A stretch of 64,000 nt of DNA, taken from the NCBI RefSeq assembly GCF_019748715.1, contig NZ_JACLBZ010000014.1, forward strand, positions 310,001 to 374,000, read 5' to 3'. This document shows, piece after piece, positions 18,859 to 29,530 of the stretch (position 1 is its first letter; each line of letters begins with the position of its first letter). The notes under the pieces are model-generated. The model did not search any database. It was not told the DNA's origin and saw nothing but the letters and a program-made list of their open reading frames with translations. A program made the position numbers and the translations under genes. The stretch comes from Sporosarcina aquimarina. GTDB lineage: Bacteria > Bacillota > Bacilli > Bacillales_A > Planococcaceae.

Positions 18859-21126
18859 ATGAAAAACAGAGGCAGGATTGTCGCGTTTTTGCTGCTGATT
18901 GTGATATTTGCATCAACGATCTTTTCAACGACAAATCCGATTTTAAAAGACGTCAAGCTAGGCCTTGACTTGCAAGGCGGTTTTGAGGTTCTGTACCAAG
19001 TGAATCCGCTGAAGGAAGGGCAAAAGATTACAGAGTCCACGGTAGCGGACACCGCGCGGGCATTGACGAACCGGGTCGACGTTTTGGGTGTCAGTGAACC
19101 AAGCATTCAAATCGAGTCGAACAACCGTATTCGTGTACAGCTTGCCGGGGTAGAAGATCAGGAATCTGCCCGGAAATTGTTGTCCACTCAAGCGAATCTT
19201 TCATTCCGTGATGCGGATGATAATTTGATGCTTGACGGGAATGATTTGAAAGAAGGCAAAGCAAAAGCCAATTTTAATGAAAACAACAGTCCAGTCGTCA
19301 CATTAGAAATGAAAGATCCAAATAAGTTTGGAGAGGTTACAACTCAAATCCTTCAGAAGAAACCGGATAATGTGCTGGTAATTTGGTTGGATTTTGAAGA
19401 AGGCGTGGATTCTTATAAAGAAGAAATCACTAAGCCTAAACCGGCATTTATCTCTGCTCCTATGGTATCCAAGCCAATCAACTCATCCAGTGTTGAAATT
19501 TCTGGGAGTTTTACGGTAGAAGAGACGAAGAACCTTGCTGGTATTTTGAACGCAGGTGCGTTACCGGTTGATCTTGAGGAAATTTACTCCACTTCAGTCG
19601 GCGCACAATTTGGTGAACAGGCACTTGATAAAACGATATTTGCCGGAATAGTTGGTATCAGCTTAATCTTCATCTTTATGGCATTCTATTATCGTTTGCC
19701 AGGGATTGTTGCAGTTATCACCTTGTCTGTTTATATCTACTTGATCTTGTTGGTGTTTACACTGATCAATGGGGTACTGACACTTCCAGGGATCGCTGCA
19801 TTGATGCTCGGTGTAGGGATGGCGGTAGATGCCAATATTCTTACCTATGAGCGGATTAAAGAAGAATTGCGTGTCGGAAAATCTATTAAATCATCCTTTA
19901 CAGCCGGCGCCAAGTCATCATTCACCGCGATATTGGATGCGAACATTACCACTCTTTTAGCAGCGGTTGTATTGTTCATATTCGGTACAAGCTCTGTAAA
20001 AGGATTTGCGACCATGCTGATCATCAGTATTCTGGTCAGCTTTATCACCGCTGTCTGGGGGTCCCGCCTATTGCTTGGATTGCTTGTCCACAGTGGCAGC
20101 CTGGATGGAAAAACCGGTTGGTTCGGTCTTTCCAAGAAGCAAGTCCATTCGGCGGATGAAGGACTTGAAACATTGGATCTTACAACGAAGTTTGACCGTT
20201 TTGATTTCGTTAGGTCGAGAAAACGTTTCTATACGCTCTCAATTGTCCTGCTGATTGTCGGTGCAATTATGCTTGGAGTCTTCAAGCTGAACCTCGGAAT
20301 CGATTTCTCCGGCGGTACGCGTGTAGAAATCCTTGCTGAACAGGCATTGGATCAAACGGAAGTTGAAAAAGAACTAGAAGCGATCGGGCATCCTTCATCT
20401 GACGTCGTCATATCCGGTGATGAGAAAAATATTGCCATTGCACGATATAAGGAAGACTTCTCGCAAGAAGAAGTGAATAAGATTAAGAAAGAGCTGAATG
20501 GTGTCTACGACTCAGAACCGAACGTTTCAACGGTTTCCGATACTGTCGGGAAAGAGCTCGTGCAAAATGCGATCAAAGCATTGGCTGTCGCTGCAATCGG
20601 CATCATTATCTATGTTGCCTTCCGTTTTGAATGGCGGATGGGATTGGCTTCAATCGTCGGTTTATTGCATGATGCATTCTTCATGATTGCAGTCTTCAGT
20701 ATTCTACGTTTAGAAGTCGATATCACATTCATCGCAGCCGTTCTTACAATTATCGGGTATTCCATCAACGATACGATCGTCACGTTCGACCGGATTCGTG
20801 AAAACCTTCACCACACGAAGCACATTGACAGTGAAGATGAATTGGCAACGATTGTCAATAAATCCTTACGTCAGACACTTGGACGCTCAGTCAATACAGT
20901 CTTGACTGTAATCTTCGTAGTTGTTGCATTAATGGCGTTAGGTGCAGAATCCATCCGTCCATTCTCGATTGCATTGCTGATCGGTTTGATTGCGGGTACG
21001 TATTCTTCCATCTTCATTTCCGCTCAACTTTGGTTTGATCTGAAGAAGAAGCAGATCAACAAGGGTAACGGTTTGAAAGTAGAAAAAGAGAAAAAACAAT
21101 GGGGCTCCGACGAACCAGTCGTTTAA
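18859..21126 (+). CDS. secDF: Protein translocase subunit SecDF (fused)
   Basis: Membrane protein that uses the proton gradient to help pull secreted proteins across the membrane after SecA. The 755 residues hold SecD (GLDLQGGFEVLYQV at about 35, large extracellular domain, six segments) fused to SecF (starting about residue 450; NLGIDFSGGTRVEI, then six segments with GYSINDTIVTFDRIREN). The fusion is normal for Bacilli. TATGAGGGGGAAAAGG supports ATG 18859. A terminator follows closely. Confidence 0.97.
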   Translation: MKNRGRIVAFLLLIVIFASTIFSTTNPILKDVKLGLDLQGGFEVLYQVNPLKEGQKITESTVADTARALTNRVDVLGVSEPSIQIESNNRIRVQLAGVEDQESARKLLSTQANLSFRDADDNLMLDGNDLKEGKAKANFNENNSPVVTLEMKDPNKFGEVTTQILQKKPDNVLVIWLDFEEGVDSYKEEITKPKPAFISAPMVSKPINSSSVEISGSFTVEETKNLAGILNAGALPVDLEEIYSTSVGAQFGEQALDKTIFAGIVGISLIFIFMAFYYRLPGIVAVITLSVYIYLILLVFTLINGVLTLPGIAALMLGVGMAVDANILTYERIKEELRVGKSIKSSFTAGAKSSFTAILDANITTLLAAVVLFIFGTSSVKGFATMLIISILVSFITAVWGSRLLLGLLVHSGSLDGKTGWFGLSKKQVHSADEGLETLDLTTKFDRFDFVRSRKRFYTLSIVLLIVGAIMLGVFKLNLGIDFSGGTRVEILAEQALDQTEVEKELEAIGHPSSDVVISGDEKNIAIARYKEDFSQEEVNKIKKELNGVYDSEPNVSTVSDTVGKELVQNAIKALAVAAIGIIIYVAFRFEWRMGLASIVGLLHDAFFMIAVFSILRLEVDITFIAAVLTIIGYSINDTIVTFDRIRENLHHTKHIDSEDELATIVNKSLRQTLGRSVNTVLTVIFVVVALMALGAESIRPFSIALLIGLIAGTYSSIFISAQLWFDLKKKQINKGNGLKVEKEKKQWGSDEPVV

Positions 21127-21138
21127 GACGTTTGCAGC

Positions 21139-21180
21139 CTATCAAAAACAGGGTATACTCCGGTATATCCTGTTTTTTGA
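21139..21180 (+). terminator. Intrinsic terminator after secDF
   Basis: AAAAACAGGGTATAC pairs with GGTATATCCTGTTTTT around a short loop. Confidence 0.75.
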
Positions 21181-21197
21181 TTGGAGGAATGAATGGA

Positions 21198-21575
21198 ATG
21201 AGTAGAGAAAGTGGAAAGAATTTTCAGTGGACTGTGTTGTTAAGTTTATTGTTTGCGGTCATTATTGCAGTTTTCGCAGTTTTCAATGTCGATTCGGTAC
21301 CTGTTAATTATCTATTCGGCACGGAAATGATTCCTCTCGTGCTGGTCATCCTCGGCTCGGCATTGCTAGGTGCCTTATTTAGTGGATTTTTCGCCATCTT
21401 CAAATCGTATATAGGCAGCCGACGTATAAAGGAGCTAGAGAAGAAGCTGCAAGCGAAAGAAGAGGAACTGACAAGGCAACAACGACAAATGCAAGAGATG
21501 GAAGAACAGATCGATACGCTGATGGCAGAAGTGCCGGTTGTGGAAGCAGAAATTCTTCCGCCAAAACAAATGTGA
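21198..21575 (+). CDS. LapA-domain membrane protein (YrvD-like)
   Basis: A 125-residue protein with two N-terminal membrane segments (TVLLSLLFAVIIAVFAVF, and IPLVLVILGSALLGALFSGF) and a cytosolic coiled coil (RRIKELEKKLQAKEEELTRQ). This is the LapA/LptB-associated domain plan, and a similar gene precedes recJ in B. subtilis (yrvD). Function in Gram-positives is unknown. GGAGG at 21183-21187 fits ATG 21198 better than ATG 21189. Confidence 0.8.
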   Translation: MSRESGKNFQWTVLLSLLFAVIIAVFAVFNVDSVPVNYLFGTEMIPLVLVILGSALLGALFSGFFAIFKSYIGSRRIKELEKKLQAKEEELTRQQRQMQEMEEQIDTLMAEVPVVEAEILPPKQM

Positions 21576-21682
21576 TGCAAGAGCGGAATGGGCTGTGTTT
21601 CTCGCCTGACCGCTTTTTTCATGTGGTTTCCTTTCCGTCTCCGCCAAGATTCGATATAATACGAGATGAGGATGTGAACGTA

Positions 21683-24028
21683 ATGATACAATCCAAAAAA
21701 AGATGGCAAATTGAACGTCCAGACGAACAGCTCGTTGAACAGTTAGCGAATGATCTGCAACTCTCTACGATGCTTGCGAAAATTCTTGTTGCACGGGGCG
21801 TCACGACCAGTGAGCAAGCAACAGCGTACTTGCATATGGATGAAACCAATTTGCACGATCCTTTTTTATTATATGGTATGACAGAAACGGTCGAATGTTT
21901 GAAGCAAGCAATCAAAGAACAAAAGCAAATTACGGTATATGGCGACTATGATGCCGACGGAGTGACTAGCGTAACTGTCCTCACGACTGCACTAGAACGT
22001 CTCGGAGCAAATGTAAACTTCGCTATACCGAATCGTTTTGAGCACGGTTATGGGCCGAATAAAGACTATTTTGAGCAATTACATACAGAAGGTACCGAAG
22101 TTCTCGTTACAGTAGACAATGGCATATCAGGGATCGAAGAGATCGCATTTGCTAAGTCGCTCGGCATGACCGTCATCGTCACGGATCACCATGAGATGGG
22201 CGAACAATTACCCGAAGCTGACGCGGTCATTCATCCGCGCCATCCGAAGGGCGAGTATCCATTTGGCGAATTGGCTGGAGTAGGGGTAGCATTTAAACTA
22301 GCTTCTGCATTATTAGGCGAGCCGCCACTCGATCTGCTGGAGTTTGTTGCAATCGGCACCGTAGCTGATCTTGTTCCGTTAGAGGATGAAAATCGCTATG
22401 CCGTCAAAGAGGGAATACGCAGATTGCGGCGTTCTAAGCGACCTGCTATTAAAGCATTGATGCAAGTGAGCGGGCACGAACAAGAGGCTTTATCGGAAGA
22501 GACCATCGGCTTTACGATTGGGCCTCGTTTGAATGCACCAGGACGTCTGGGAGATGCAGATCCTGCTGTTCATTTACTAAAATCAAAAGACGAGCAGCAA
22601 GCGATGGGGATCGCCGAGGAACTAAATGAACTCAATAAAGAGCGACAGCATTTGGTGAAAGAAATTGCAAAAGAAGCAGAAGAGCAAATCCAAATTCGCT
22701 ACGGTAATCAGGTGCCGTACGTCTTGGTCATTGAAGGAGAAGGTTGGAACCCGGGGGTGGTCGGAATTGTCGCATCCCGATTGACAGAGAAATTCTATCG
22801 TCCTGCTATTGTGTTATCAATCGATCATGAGACAGGTTTAGCAAAGGGGTCTGCACGAAGCATTGAAGGATTTGATCTGTATAAGGAACTTTCAAAGAAT
22901 GCTTCCATTCTGCCGCATTTTGGAGGCCACGCAATGGCTGCCGGCATGTCGTTAGAAATAGCAGACGTCGAATTGCTGCGGAGCAATTTAAATGAGCAGG
23001 CAAAAGAACTATTGACGGATGAATTGCTGCAACCTAAGTTGTCGATTGACGTTCCACTTTCACTTCATGAAATTGATATTGCAGCCATCGAAGCGCTCGA
23101 ATTGATTCGGCCGTTTGGTGTTGGATTTCCGAAGCCTGTCTTTCTGCTCGAACAGCTGGAGACGGCTTCCGTTCGAAAAATTGGAGCGTCAAAAGATCAT
23201 CTGAAATTGGAGATGGCAGACGGAGACGAGCGATTGGATGCCATTCATTTTGGTGCGGGCGCATTAGCGGATGAAATGGCGCCCACCATCAAATTAAGTC
23301 TAACGGGCGATCTGCAGATCAATGAATGGAACGGACGAAAGAAACCGCAAATGCTAGTGGAAGATATTAAATGCGACGAATGGCAACTATTTGATTATCG
23401 GGGAGTGCGGGACCCGGCAAGATGGCTGCCGCTTATACCGGAACAGGCTGCATTTGTGGCGTTTACGGAAGAGGCAATCCATCATTTCACTCCGTTTCTC
23501 AAGGATGTGCCGATTCAGTTAATCGGAAGAGACACACTTTCACCGGTGGATTCAATCGTGTTAATCGACTTACCGCAGGACGAAGAACAGCTTAAATCAG
23601 CGATCGGATCATCGCAGGCCAATCGAATCTATTTGCATTTATATGTCCATGATTCGATGTATTTCGAGAAAATGCCTGACCGCCAACAATTTGGCTGGTA
23701 TTACAGCTTTTTGAAGAAGAGAGGGTCTTTTCACCTGCGAGATCAGATGGATATGCTCTCGAAACATAAGGGTTGGAAAAAAAGTACGATTAAATTCATG
23801 ACAAAAGTGTTTTATGAGCTAGAATTTGTTACACTAGAGAATGGTGAAATCACTATGATGGAACCTGCCGAGAAACGTGATTTGGCAGAAGCGCCATCTT
23901 ATAAAAAACGCCAACAGCAGATCAAATTGGAAGAGTTACTTCTTTATGCGCCGTATCAGGATTTGAAGAAGGTGTTCAACTCATTACGCAAGATTGAAGC
24001 TGTTGAGGAGGAAAAACTGTGGATTTAA
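21683..24028 (+). CDS. recJ: Single-stranded-DNA-specific exonuclease RecJ
   Basis: A 5'-3' exonuclease in recombination and mismatch repair. In 781 residues the DHH motifs are visible ([12 protein letters not shown] about 82, VTDHHEMGE about 160) together with DHHA1 (GGHAMAAGM) and the C-terminal extension usual in Bacilli. ATG 21683 follows a candidate -10 (GATATAAT, 21652-21659), and a longer frame upstream reads through the lapA-recJ gap without family similarity. The end overlaps apt by 10 bases. Confidence 0.95.
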   Translation: MIQSKKRWQIERPDEQLVEQLANDLQLSTMLAKILVARGVTTSEQATAYLHMDETNLHDPFLLYGMTETVECLKQAIKEQKQITVYGDYDADGVTSVTVLTTALERLGANVNFAIPNRFEHGYGPNKDYFEQLHTEGTEVLVTVDNGISGIEEIAFAKSLGMTVIVTDHHEMGEQLPEADAVIHPRHPKGEYPFGELAGVGVAFKLASALLGEPPLDLLEFVAIGTVADLVPLEDENRYAVKEGIRRLRRSKRPAIKALMQVSGHEQEALSEETIGFTIGPRLNAPGRLGDADPAVHLLKSKDEQQAMGIAEELNELNKERQHLVKEIAKEAEEQIQIRYGNQVPYVLVIEGEGWNPGVVGIVASRLTEKFYRPAIVLSIDHETGLAKGSARSIEGFDLYKELSKNASILPHFGGHAMAAGMSLEIADVELLRSNLNEQAKELLTDELLQPKLSIDVPLSLHEIDIAAIEALELIRPFGVGFPKPVFLLEQLETASVRKIGASKDHLKLEMADGDERLDAIHFGAGALADEMAPTIKLSLTGDLQINEWNGRKKPQMLVEDIKCDEWQLFDYRGVRDPARWLPLIPEQAAFVAFTEEAIHHFTPFLKDVPIQLIGRDTLSPVDSIVLIDLPQDEEQLKSAIGSSQANRIYLHLYVHDSMYFEKMPDRQQFGWYYSFLKKRGSFHLRDQMDMLSKHKGWKKSTIKFMTKVFYELEFVTLENGEITMMEPAEKRDLAEAPSYKKRQQQIKLEELLLYAPYQDLKKVFNSLRKIEAVEEEKLWI

Positions 24029-24531
24029 AAAAGTTTGTAACGATTGTCGATGACTATCCAAAACCAGGAGTAAGCTTTAAAGATATTACAACGATTATGG
24101 ACAACGGCGAAGCATACAAATACGCTACCGATCAAATCGTGGAGTATGCGCAGGATCTGGACGTTGATATCATCGTCGGACCGGAAGCTCGCGGCTTCAT
24201 TATCGGTTGTCCCGTGGCATATGCGCTGCAAGTCGGTTTCGCACCTGTTCGAAAACCTGGAAAACTGCCGCGTGAAACGATCTCCGTTTTCTACGATTTA
24301 GAATATGGTCAAGATGAATTGACCATTCATAAAGATGCCATTAAACCCGGCCAGCGTGTGTTGATCGTAGATGATTTGCTCGCAACAGGCGGAACAGTTG
24401 GTGCTACAGTTGAACTAGTCGAAAAACTTGGCGGCGTTGTAGCAGGTTGTGCCTTTTTAATCGAACTTTCCTATTTGAATGGTCGAGAAAAATTGACCAA
24501 TCATGACATTCGGGCATTGATTACGTATTAA
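24019..24531 (+). CDS. apt: Adenine phosphoribosyltransferase
   Basis: Salvages adenine to AMP with PRPP. The full 170 residues include the [18 protein letters not shown] segment (about 55) and the PRPP-binding motif [14 protein letters not shown] (about 115). GTG 24019 overlaps the recJ end, with GAGGAGG just upstream. recJ-apt-relA is conserved in Bacillales. Confidence 0.97.
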   Translation: MDLKKFVTIVDDYPKPGVSFKDITTIMDNGEAYKYATDQIVEYAQDLDVDIIVGPEARGFIIGCPVAYALQVGFAPVRKPGKLPRETISVFYDLEYGQDELTIHKDAIKPGQRVLIVDDLLATGGTVGATVELVEKLGGVVAGCAFLIELSYLNGREKLTNHDIRALITY

Positions 24532-24533
24532 TT

Positions 24534-24568
24534 TAAGAATCCTTCGCATATTGCGGAGGATTCTTACT
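24534..24568 (+). terminator. Hairpin terminator after apt
   Basis: AAGAATCCTTCGC and GCGGAGGATTCTT arms; the T-run is weak. Confidence 0.6.
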
Positions 24569-24668
24569 ATATTTACCAAGCGCTGTAATTGATTCGTTTT
24601 ACATTTAAGTGATACTATACATATAATAATATAATTAAATTTCGGAATAGGTTGAAAGGGGTAAGAGA

Positions 24669-26867
24669 ATGGCGAAGAATCAAGACATGACAGAACAAGA
24701 TATTTTTGAGCTTGTCGCCAAATACATGAACGAAGAACATGTCGACTTTATCAAGAAGGCGTTCGTCGTGGCAAAAGCTGCACATGAAGGGCAGTTTAGA
24801 AGTTCAGGTGAGCCATACATCAACCATCCGATTCAAGTGGCTGGGATTTTAGCAGAACTTCAAATGGACCCTGAAACGGTAGCAGCCGGTTTCTTGCATG
24901 ATGTGGTGGAAGATACTGAAGTCAGCCGTGAAGACATTATCCGCGAGTTCGGGGATGAAGTGGCGATGCTCGTAGATGGTGTGACGAAACTTGATAAATT
25001 GAAGTTTAAGTCAAATGAAGAAAAGCAAGCGGAAAACCATCGTAAAATGTTTATTGCAATGGCCCAAGACATCCGAGTCATTTTAATCAAGTTGGCAGAT
25101 CGCCTTCACAATATGCGAACTTTGAAACATGTGCCCGCTGCGAAACAACGTCGAGTCTCCGAGGAAACACTGGAAATCTTCTCTCCGCTAGCGCATCGTC
25201 TAGGAATCTCCACAATCAAATGGGAACTCGAAGATATTGCATTACGTTATTCCAATCCCCAACAATATTATCGTATCGTGAATTTAATGAAACAAAAACG
25301 TGTCGAACGAGAAAAGTATTTGCAGGATGTAATGGAGCAAATGCGGGTAGAGCTTGATAATATGGGAATCGCTTCCGAAATGCATGGAAGACCGAAGCAT
25401 TTATATTCGATCTATCAAAAAATGGTCATTCAAAAGAAAGAATTCAATGAAATATACGATCTATTGGCTGTTCGAATTGTGGTCAAGAGTATTAAAGATT
25501 GTTACGCAGCGCTCGGTATTATCCATACTTTATGGAAGCCAATGCCAGGCCGATTCAAAGACTATATTGCCATGCCGAAACAAAATCTTTACCAATCTCT
25601 CCATACGACGGTTGTTGGTCCAGCGGGAGATCCACTGGAAGTACAGATCCGTACGGAAGAGATGCACCGTATTTCCGAATTTGGAGTGGCTGCTCATTGG
25701 GCATATAAAGAAGGCAAATCCGTCGCAAAATCTTCCAATGATATTGATTCAAAATTAACTTGGTTCCGTGAAATATTGGAGATCCAAAACGAATCTTCCA
25801 ATGCACAGGAGTTCATGGAGTCGTTAAAGTTCGACCTGTTTTCCGACATGGTCTACGTTTTCACGCCGAATGGGGATGTTGTCGAATTGCCGCAAGGATC
25901 TGTGCCGATCGACTTTGCTTACCGAGTACATTCGGAAGTTGGAAATCGGACGACTGGCGCTAAAGTGAATGGGAAAATTGTTCCGCTGGATTCTTCTCTT
26001 GAAACCGGGGATATTGTAGAAATCCTTACATCGAAACAATCATTCGGTCCAAGCCGGGATTGGCTGAAGCTTGCCCATACTTCCCAGGCGAAAAACAAAA
26101 TCCGGCAATACTTTAAGAAACAATTGCGAGATGAAAATATTATTAAAGGCAGCGAACTCGTCGAAAAGGAATTGAAATCCCAGGAATATGACGCTAAAGA
26201 GGCGTTAAGCCATGCGAATATTCAACGGACGATCGATAAGTTCAGTTTCACTTCCGAAGAAGATATGTACGCAGCGGTTGGATCTGGTGGAATTACCGCT
26301 CAGCAAGTCGTCAATCGGTTGGCTGAACGTATGCGCAAAGAACGCGAGCAAAAAGAGACCATCGATAAAATCGTTTCGGATATGAAAACGCCTCAGCCTG
26401 AGAAACAGACGGAATCAGGAGTCATCGTCAAAGATGTCGACAATATGTTGATCCGAATCTCAAAATGCTGCAATCCGGTGCCTGGGGATGACATCGTCGG
26501 CTTCATTACGAGAGGTCGGGGAGTCTCCGTGCATAGAACGGATTGTACCAATATTTTATCGGAAGATGGTCAAAGTGAACGATTGATTGACGTGAAATGG
26601 GCATTGCCTGACGAGAAAATGCGCAAAGAATTCCAAGTCGACATTGAGATTTCTGCATTCGATCGTCAAGGTTTGCTGAATGAAGTAATGATGGTTGTAG
26701 CGGATATGTCGACACCAATTATTGCAGTCAGCGGCAAAGCGGATAAAGACAGTATTGCGCATATCCATATGTCAATAAAGATTCAGAATATTACTCATTT
26801 ACAACGCACCGTCGAGAAAATTAAACAGATTAAAGATGTTTATTCAGTAGAACGAGTCATGAATTAA
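24669..26867 (+). CDS. relA: Bifunctional (p)ppGpp synthetase/hydrolase Rel
   Basis: Long RSH enzyme that makes and degrades (p)ppGpp in the stringent response. In 732 residues: HD hydrolase domain with HDVVED (about 77), synthetase domain with GRFKDYIAMPKQNLYQSLHT (about 300), TGS domain (about 390-450), a Cys-containing zinc-finger-like segment (ISKCCNPVPGDDIVG) and a C-terminal ACT domain. Hydrolase residues are intact, as in B. subtilis Rel. GAAAGGGGTAAG supports the start; dtd follows 17 bases later. Confidence 0.97.
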   Translation: MAKNQDMTEQDIFELVAKYMNEEHVDFIKKAFVVAKAAHEGQFRSSGEPYINHPIQVAGILAELQMDPETVAAGFLHDVVEDTEVSREDIIREFGDEVAMLVDGVTKLDKLKFKSNEEKQAENHRKMFIAMAQDIRVILIKLADRLHNMRTLKHVPAAKQRRVSEETLEIFSPLAHRLGISTIKWELEDIALRYSNPQQYYRIVNLMKQKRVEREKYLQDVMEQMRVELDNMGIASEMHGRPKHLYSIYQKMVIQKKEFNEIYDLLAVRIVVKSIKDCYAALGIIHTLWKPMPGRFKDYIAMPKQNLYQSLHTTVVGPAGDPLEVQIRTEEMHRISEFGVAAHWAYKEGKSVAKSSNDIDSKLTWFREILEIQNESSNAQEFMESLKFDLFSDMVYVFTPNGDVVELPQGSVPIDFAYRVHSEVGNRTTGAKVNGKIVPLDSSLETGDIVEILTSKQSFGPSRDWLKLAHTSQAKNKIRQYFKKQLRDENIIKGSELVEKELKSQEYDAKEALSHANIQRTIDKFSFTSEEDMYAAVGSGGITAQQVVNRLAERMRKEREQKETIDKIVSDMKTPQPEKQTESGVIVKDVDNMLIRISKCCNPVPGDDIVGFITRGRGVSVHRTDCTNILSEDGQSERLIDVKWALPDEKMRKEFQVDIEISAFDRQGLLNEVMMVVADMSTPIIAVSGKADKDSIAHIHMSIKIQNITHLQRTVEKIKQIKDVYSVERVMN

Positions 26868-26884
26868 AAAGGAGGGGCTGACTT

Positions 26885-27331
26885 ATGCGCGTGCTATTGC
26901 AGCGGGCGAAAGATGCGTCTGTGACAGTGGATGGAGAAATTGTCGGCTCCATTGCTAAAGGTTATGTGTTACTGGTCGGGATTACGCACGAAGACAGCGA
27001 AAAGGATGCGGCCTACTTGGCTAAGAAAATAGCGGGGTTGCGAATTTACGAGGATGACGAAGGTAAAATGAATCGCTCCATTGAAGAAGTGGAAGGTGCC
27101 ATTTTATCGGTATCTCAATTCACTTTATACGGCAATGTTCAAAAAGGCAGACGACCGAGTTTTATTGGCGCCGCAAGACCAGAGCAAGCTGAACCATTAT
27201 GGGAGTACTTTAACGAACAGCTCCGCAACGAAGGACTTCATGTTGAAACCGGACAATTCGGAGCCATGATGGATGTTCAATTGACCAATGATGGACCTGT
27301 GACGTTGTTGGTGGAATCGCCTAAGGCGTAA
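26885..27331 (+). CDS. dtd: D-aminoacyl-tRNA deacylase
   Basis: Removes D-amino acids (and glycine) from mischarged tRNAs. The 148 residues carry the catalytic SQFTLYGN motif (about 78) and the NDGPVTLL motif near the C-terminus with the conserved Gly-Pro. AAGGAGGGG before ATG 26885 gives strong translation. It probably shares a transcript with relA, as in B. subtilis. Confidence 0.97.
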   Translation: MRVLLQRAKDASVTVDGEIVGSIAKGYVLLVGITHEDSEKDAAYLAKKIAGLRIYEDDEGKMNRSIEEVEGAILSVSQFTLYGNVQKGRRPSFIGAARPEQAEPLWEYFNEQLRNEGLHVETGQFGAMMDVQLTNDGPVTLLVESPKA

Positions 27332-27411
27332 CTTCGGCGTAAGATTTTTATTTAATTATCTGCGGGCATAGTAGTTTTAGTTCTAGTAATGTTATTGAAG
27401 CTTGGCAAAGG

Positions 27412-27439
27412 AAAGCATCTTAAATGATGCTTTTTTTAT
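27412..27439 (+). terminator. Intrinsic terminator after dtd
   Basis: AAAGCATCTT and AATGATGCTTT arms followed by a T-run. Confidence 0.8.
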
Positions 27440-27830
27440 GTAGAGATTTAATGGAGATGAATTGCTGCCGTTAAGGATGATCAACATTCTAAGTTTGATA
27501 ATTACTTTAAAAATGAACAAATTGTGATTTGCTAATCGTCTAAAACCGGAATTGGTTACAACTTGCAAGAAGATATTCAAGTAAGAGGTAAATAGAGTGT
27601 CATTTGTATTTAACAAGGGAATGAATCTTTGCAAGGCGAAGACGTTGCATTATTAATGAGGGCTACTACAGTGTGAAATTACACTAGGGGTGGAATGAAA
27701 GATGAAATGATAGATGCGGCTTACTATATTACCTTTGAGAAAGACTTTTAAATTCAATTTCAGAAGAGTTAACTACATATAATTCAATATAAAACGAGAA
27801 ATTTTGAAAAAGTATTAATGATTACATCTA
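27440..27830. other. Intergenic stretch without a clear gene
   Basis: AT-rich sequence with only short frames. Its end probably holds the decayed N-terminal part of the DUF4260 gene that follows. Confidence 0.4.
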
Positions 27831-28106
27831 CAATTTAGTTGGGTGGTGTTTCTGGTTTTATTGTTGGCGCCGGATTTATCAGCACTTGGGTACTTAAAAA
27901 GCGTTAAGATAGCTTCAGTTCTGTATAATTTAGTTCATACCTATACCATTCCAGCTATACAAATGATCTGCGGTTTATTGATAGACCACCATCATGCTTT
28001 AAAGGTTAGCTTAATCTGGATTGCTCATATCGGGATGGATAGAATGTTTGGATATGGATTGAAATATCCAACAAAATTTCAAGATTCTCATCTTAATCGT
28101 GTTTGA
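27822..28106 (+). pseudogene. DUF4260 membrane protein, N-terminus lost
   Basis: The frame reads FSWVVFLVLLLAPDLSALGYL, then YNLVHTYTIPAIQMICGLLI and WIAHIGMDRMFGYGLKYPT, the characteristic DUF4260 text, to a stop at 28104-28106. Normal members are about 115-120 residues; here a stop codon (27819-27821) cuts the frame just before the similarity begins, and the usual first membrane segment is missing. GTG 27843 could still start an 87-residue product, but it has no good ribosome-binding site. I judge it a degraded gene. Confidence 0.65.
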
Positions 28107-28147
28107 GCGCTATACTAACAAAATTTATTTAGGTAAGAAGGTAGTGT

Positions 28148-28966
28148 GTGTTGGATATAATTACTGCAAAATTAATGTATATTGCCATATTTATTTTTAT
28201 CATTCACTCAATCGAGACACTCGCTTATGCCGTGAGATTATCAGGTGCCAGGGTAAAGATGATTGCTTCCGCTTTATCCCTTTTTAATATCATGGTGATG
28301 TTTTCAAGATTGGCAAATATGATGCAACAACCCTTTACGGGAAGTTTAATCGACACTGCACCAGGTAGTCATGCACAGGAGTTCGTAGCAACGCAATTTC
28401 GATTTCTTATAGGTGCATCAACAGTTGGAACAATTTTTGGCATGTTGTTACTACCTACTTTTATCGCCCTATTTTCAAGAGCGATTATTCATTTATCTGA
28501 AGAAAAGGGATCTGTTCCATCTTTAGTTAAAAGGTTATTTTCCTTACAGTATATAAAACGCGGTGTAACTCATTTCAATTTGCCTAAATTTTCGTATCTA
28601 AAAGATACAAAAATGAAAGATATTCCAATACGATTATTTTTCGTCAATATGGTAATAACAGCGATCTATACCATTGGTGTGTTATCTGCGTTGTATGCAG
28701 CCCTGCTCGCACCTGAACGGGCATCGACAGCTATTATGGCATCTGGCTTAATAAATGGAATGGCTACCATACTGCTAGTTATTTTTGTTGACCCAAAAGT
28801 TTCTGTTGTTGCTGATGAGGTTGTAAATGGAAGAGGGAGTTATCAAAAGCTTAAAAATCTCTCCTTGATGATGGTTTCGTCAAGGTTATTGGGAACGTTG
28901 TTGGCACAATTATTTTTTATTCCAGGAGCAAAATATATTGCTTGGTTTACTCAATTTATCGTGTAA
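28148..28966 (+). CDS. amj: Lipid II flippase Amj
   Basis: A 272-residue polytopic protein matching Amj (YdaH of B. subtilis), an alternative to MurJ that flips lipid II outward for cell wall synthesis. Family text includes IHSIETLAYAVRLSGARVKMIASALSLFNI near the N-terminus and the SRLLGTLLAQL segment near the C-terminus, with about six membrane segments. The start is GTG 28148 preceded by AAGAAGGTAG. In B. subtilis amj responds to cell envelope stress; regulation here is not visible. Confidence 0.9.
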   Translation: MLDIITAKLMYIAIFIFIIHSIETLAYAVRLSGARVKMIASALSLFNIMVMFSRLANMMQQPFTGSLIDTAPGSHAQEFVATQFRFLIGASTVGTIFGMLLLPTFIALFSRAIIHLSEEKGSVPSLVKRLFSLQYIKRGVTHFNLPKFSYLKDTKMKDIPIRLFFVNMVITAIYTIGVLSALYAALLAPERASTAIMASGLINGMATILLVIFVDPKVSVVADEVVNGRGSYQKLKNLSLMMVSSRLLGTLLAQLFFIPGAKYIAWFTQFIV

Positions 28967-29092
28967 CATTCTTCGTCAAGCGGGCGTTTTAACCGCATTA
29001 TGGAGCGCCTGTTTTTATATGAAATACTGCAGCCGTAATAGGCTATATTGCAAATTACTGAATGATTTTAAATTATTGATTTAAAATAGTGT

Positions 29093-29124
29093 GCTATTCT
29101 TCGATAGGGAGAGTAGCTTTTTTG
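29093..29124 (+). terminator. Probable intrinsic terminator downstream of amj
   Basis: GCTATTCT and AGAGTAGC arms followed by seven T residues, about 130 bases after the amj stop. Confidence 0.6.
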
Positions 29125-29228
29125 TTTCACCAAATATATTTCACTAAAAACTAAGACGGTATTCTAGATTTTAGAATTTTTTCTCTTTGTTGTAAACTTT
29201 CTTAACGAGTGCATTTCATGATTACTAG

Positions 29229-29363
29229 AACGCCTACTACGATGTGAAAGATTTAAATATAGATAGTATAGAAATACTAGAAAAAATCACTTATGGTACA
29301 AAGGATGAAATAGCAGATATTATCAATAAAGCATCATCAGAAGGGGGCAAAGATAATTATTAA
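29229..29363 (+). pseudogene. Remnant coding fragment without a start
   Basis: A 44-codon open stretch (...YYDVKDLNIDSIEILEKITYG... to GGKDNY) with protein-like composition, bounded by stops at 29226-29228 and 29361-29363 and lacking a start codon and ribosome-binding site. It looks like the C-terminal relic of a lost gene; family unknown. Confidence 0.35.
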
Positions 29364-29530
29364 CAAATACTTGCTAATCGGTAGGGGATGCTCCTCTCAA
29401 TTGAAGCAATAAGCCAGAATGAATACACATCCTTCAATTTAGTAACATCATCACGAATCCGAGATGTTTCTCTTGCACATTTATCAATTGAGTAGTAAAG
29501 TGAAGATGACACAAGGGAGTGCTGGACAAT

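Noticed and set aside
21572-21682. Longer recJ reading frame starting at 21572
   Set aside because: The added residues cover the lapA-recJ gap with a terminator-like hairpin and a candidate promoter; family similarity begins after ATG 21683.
29459-29472. CGAGA-TGTT-TCTCT near the MarR gene as an MhqR operator
   Set aside because: The arms are in the opposite order to the operator (everted), so it was not counted as a site.
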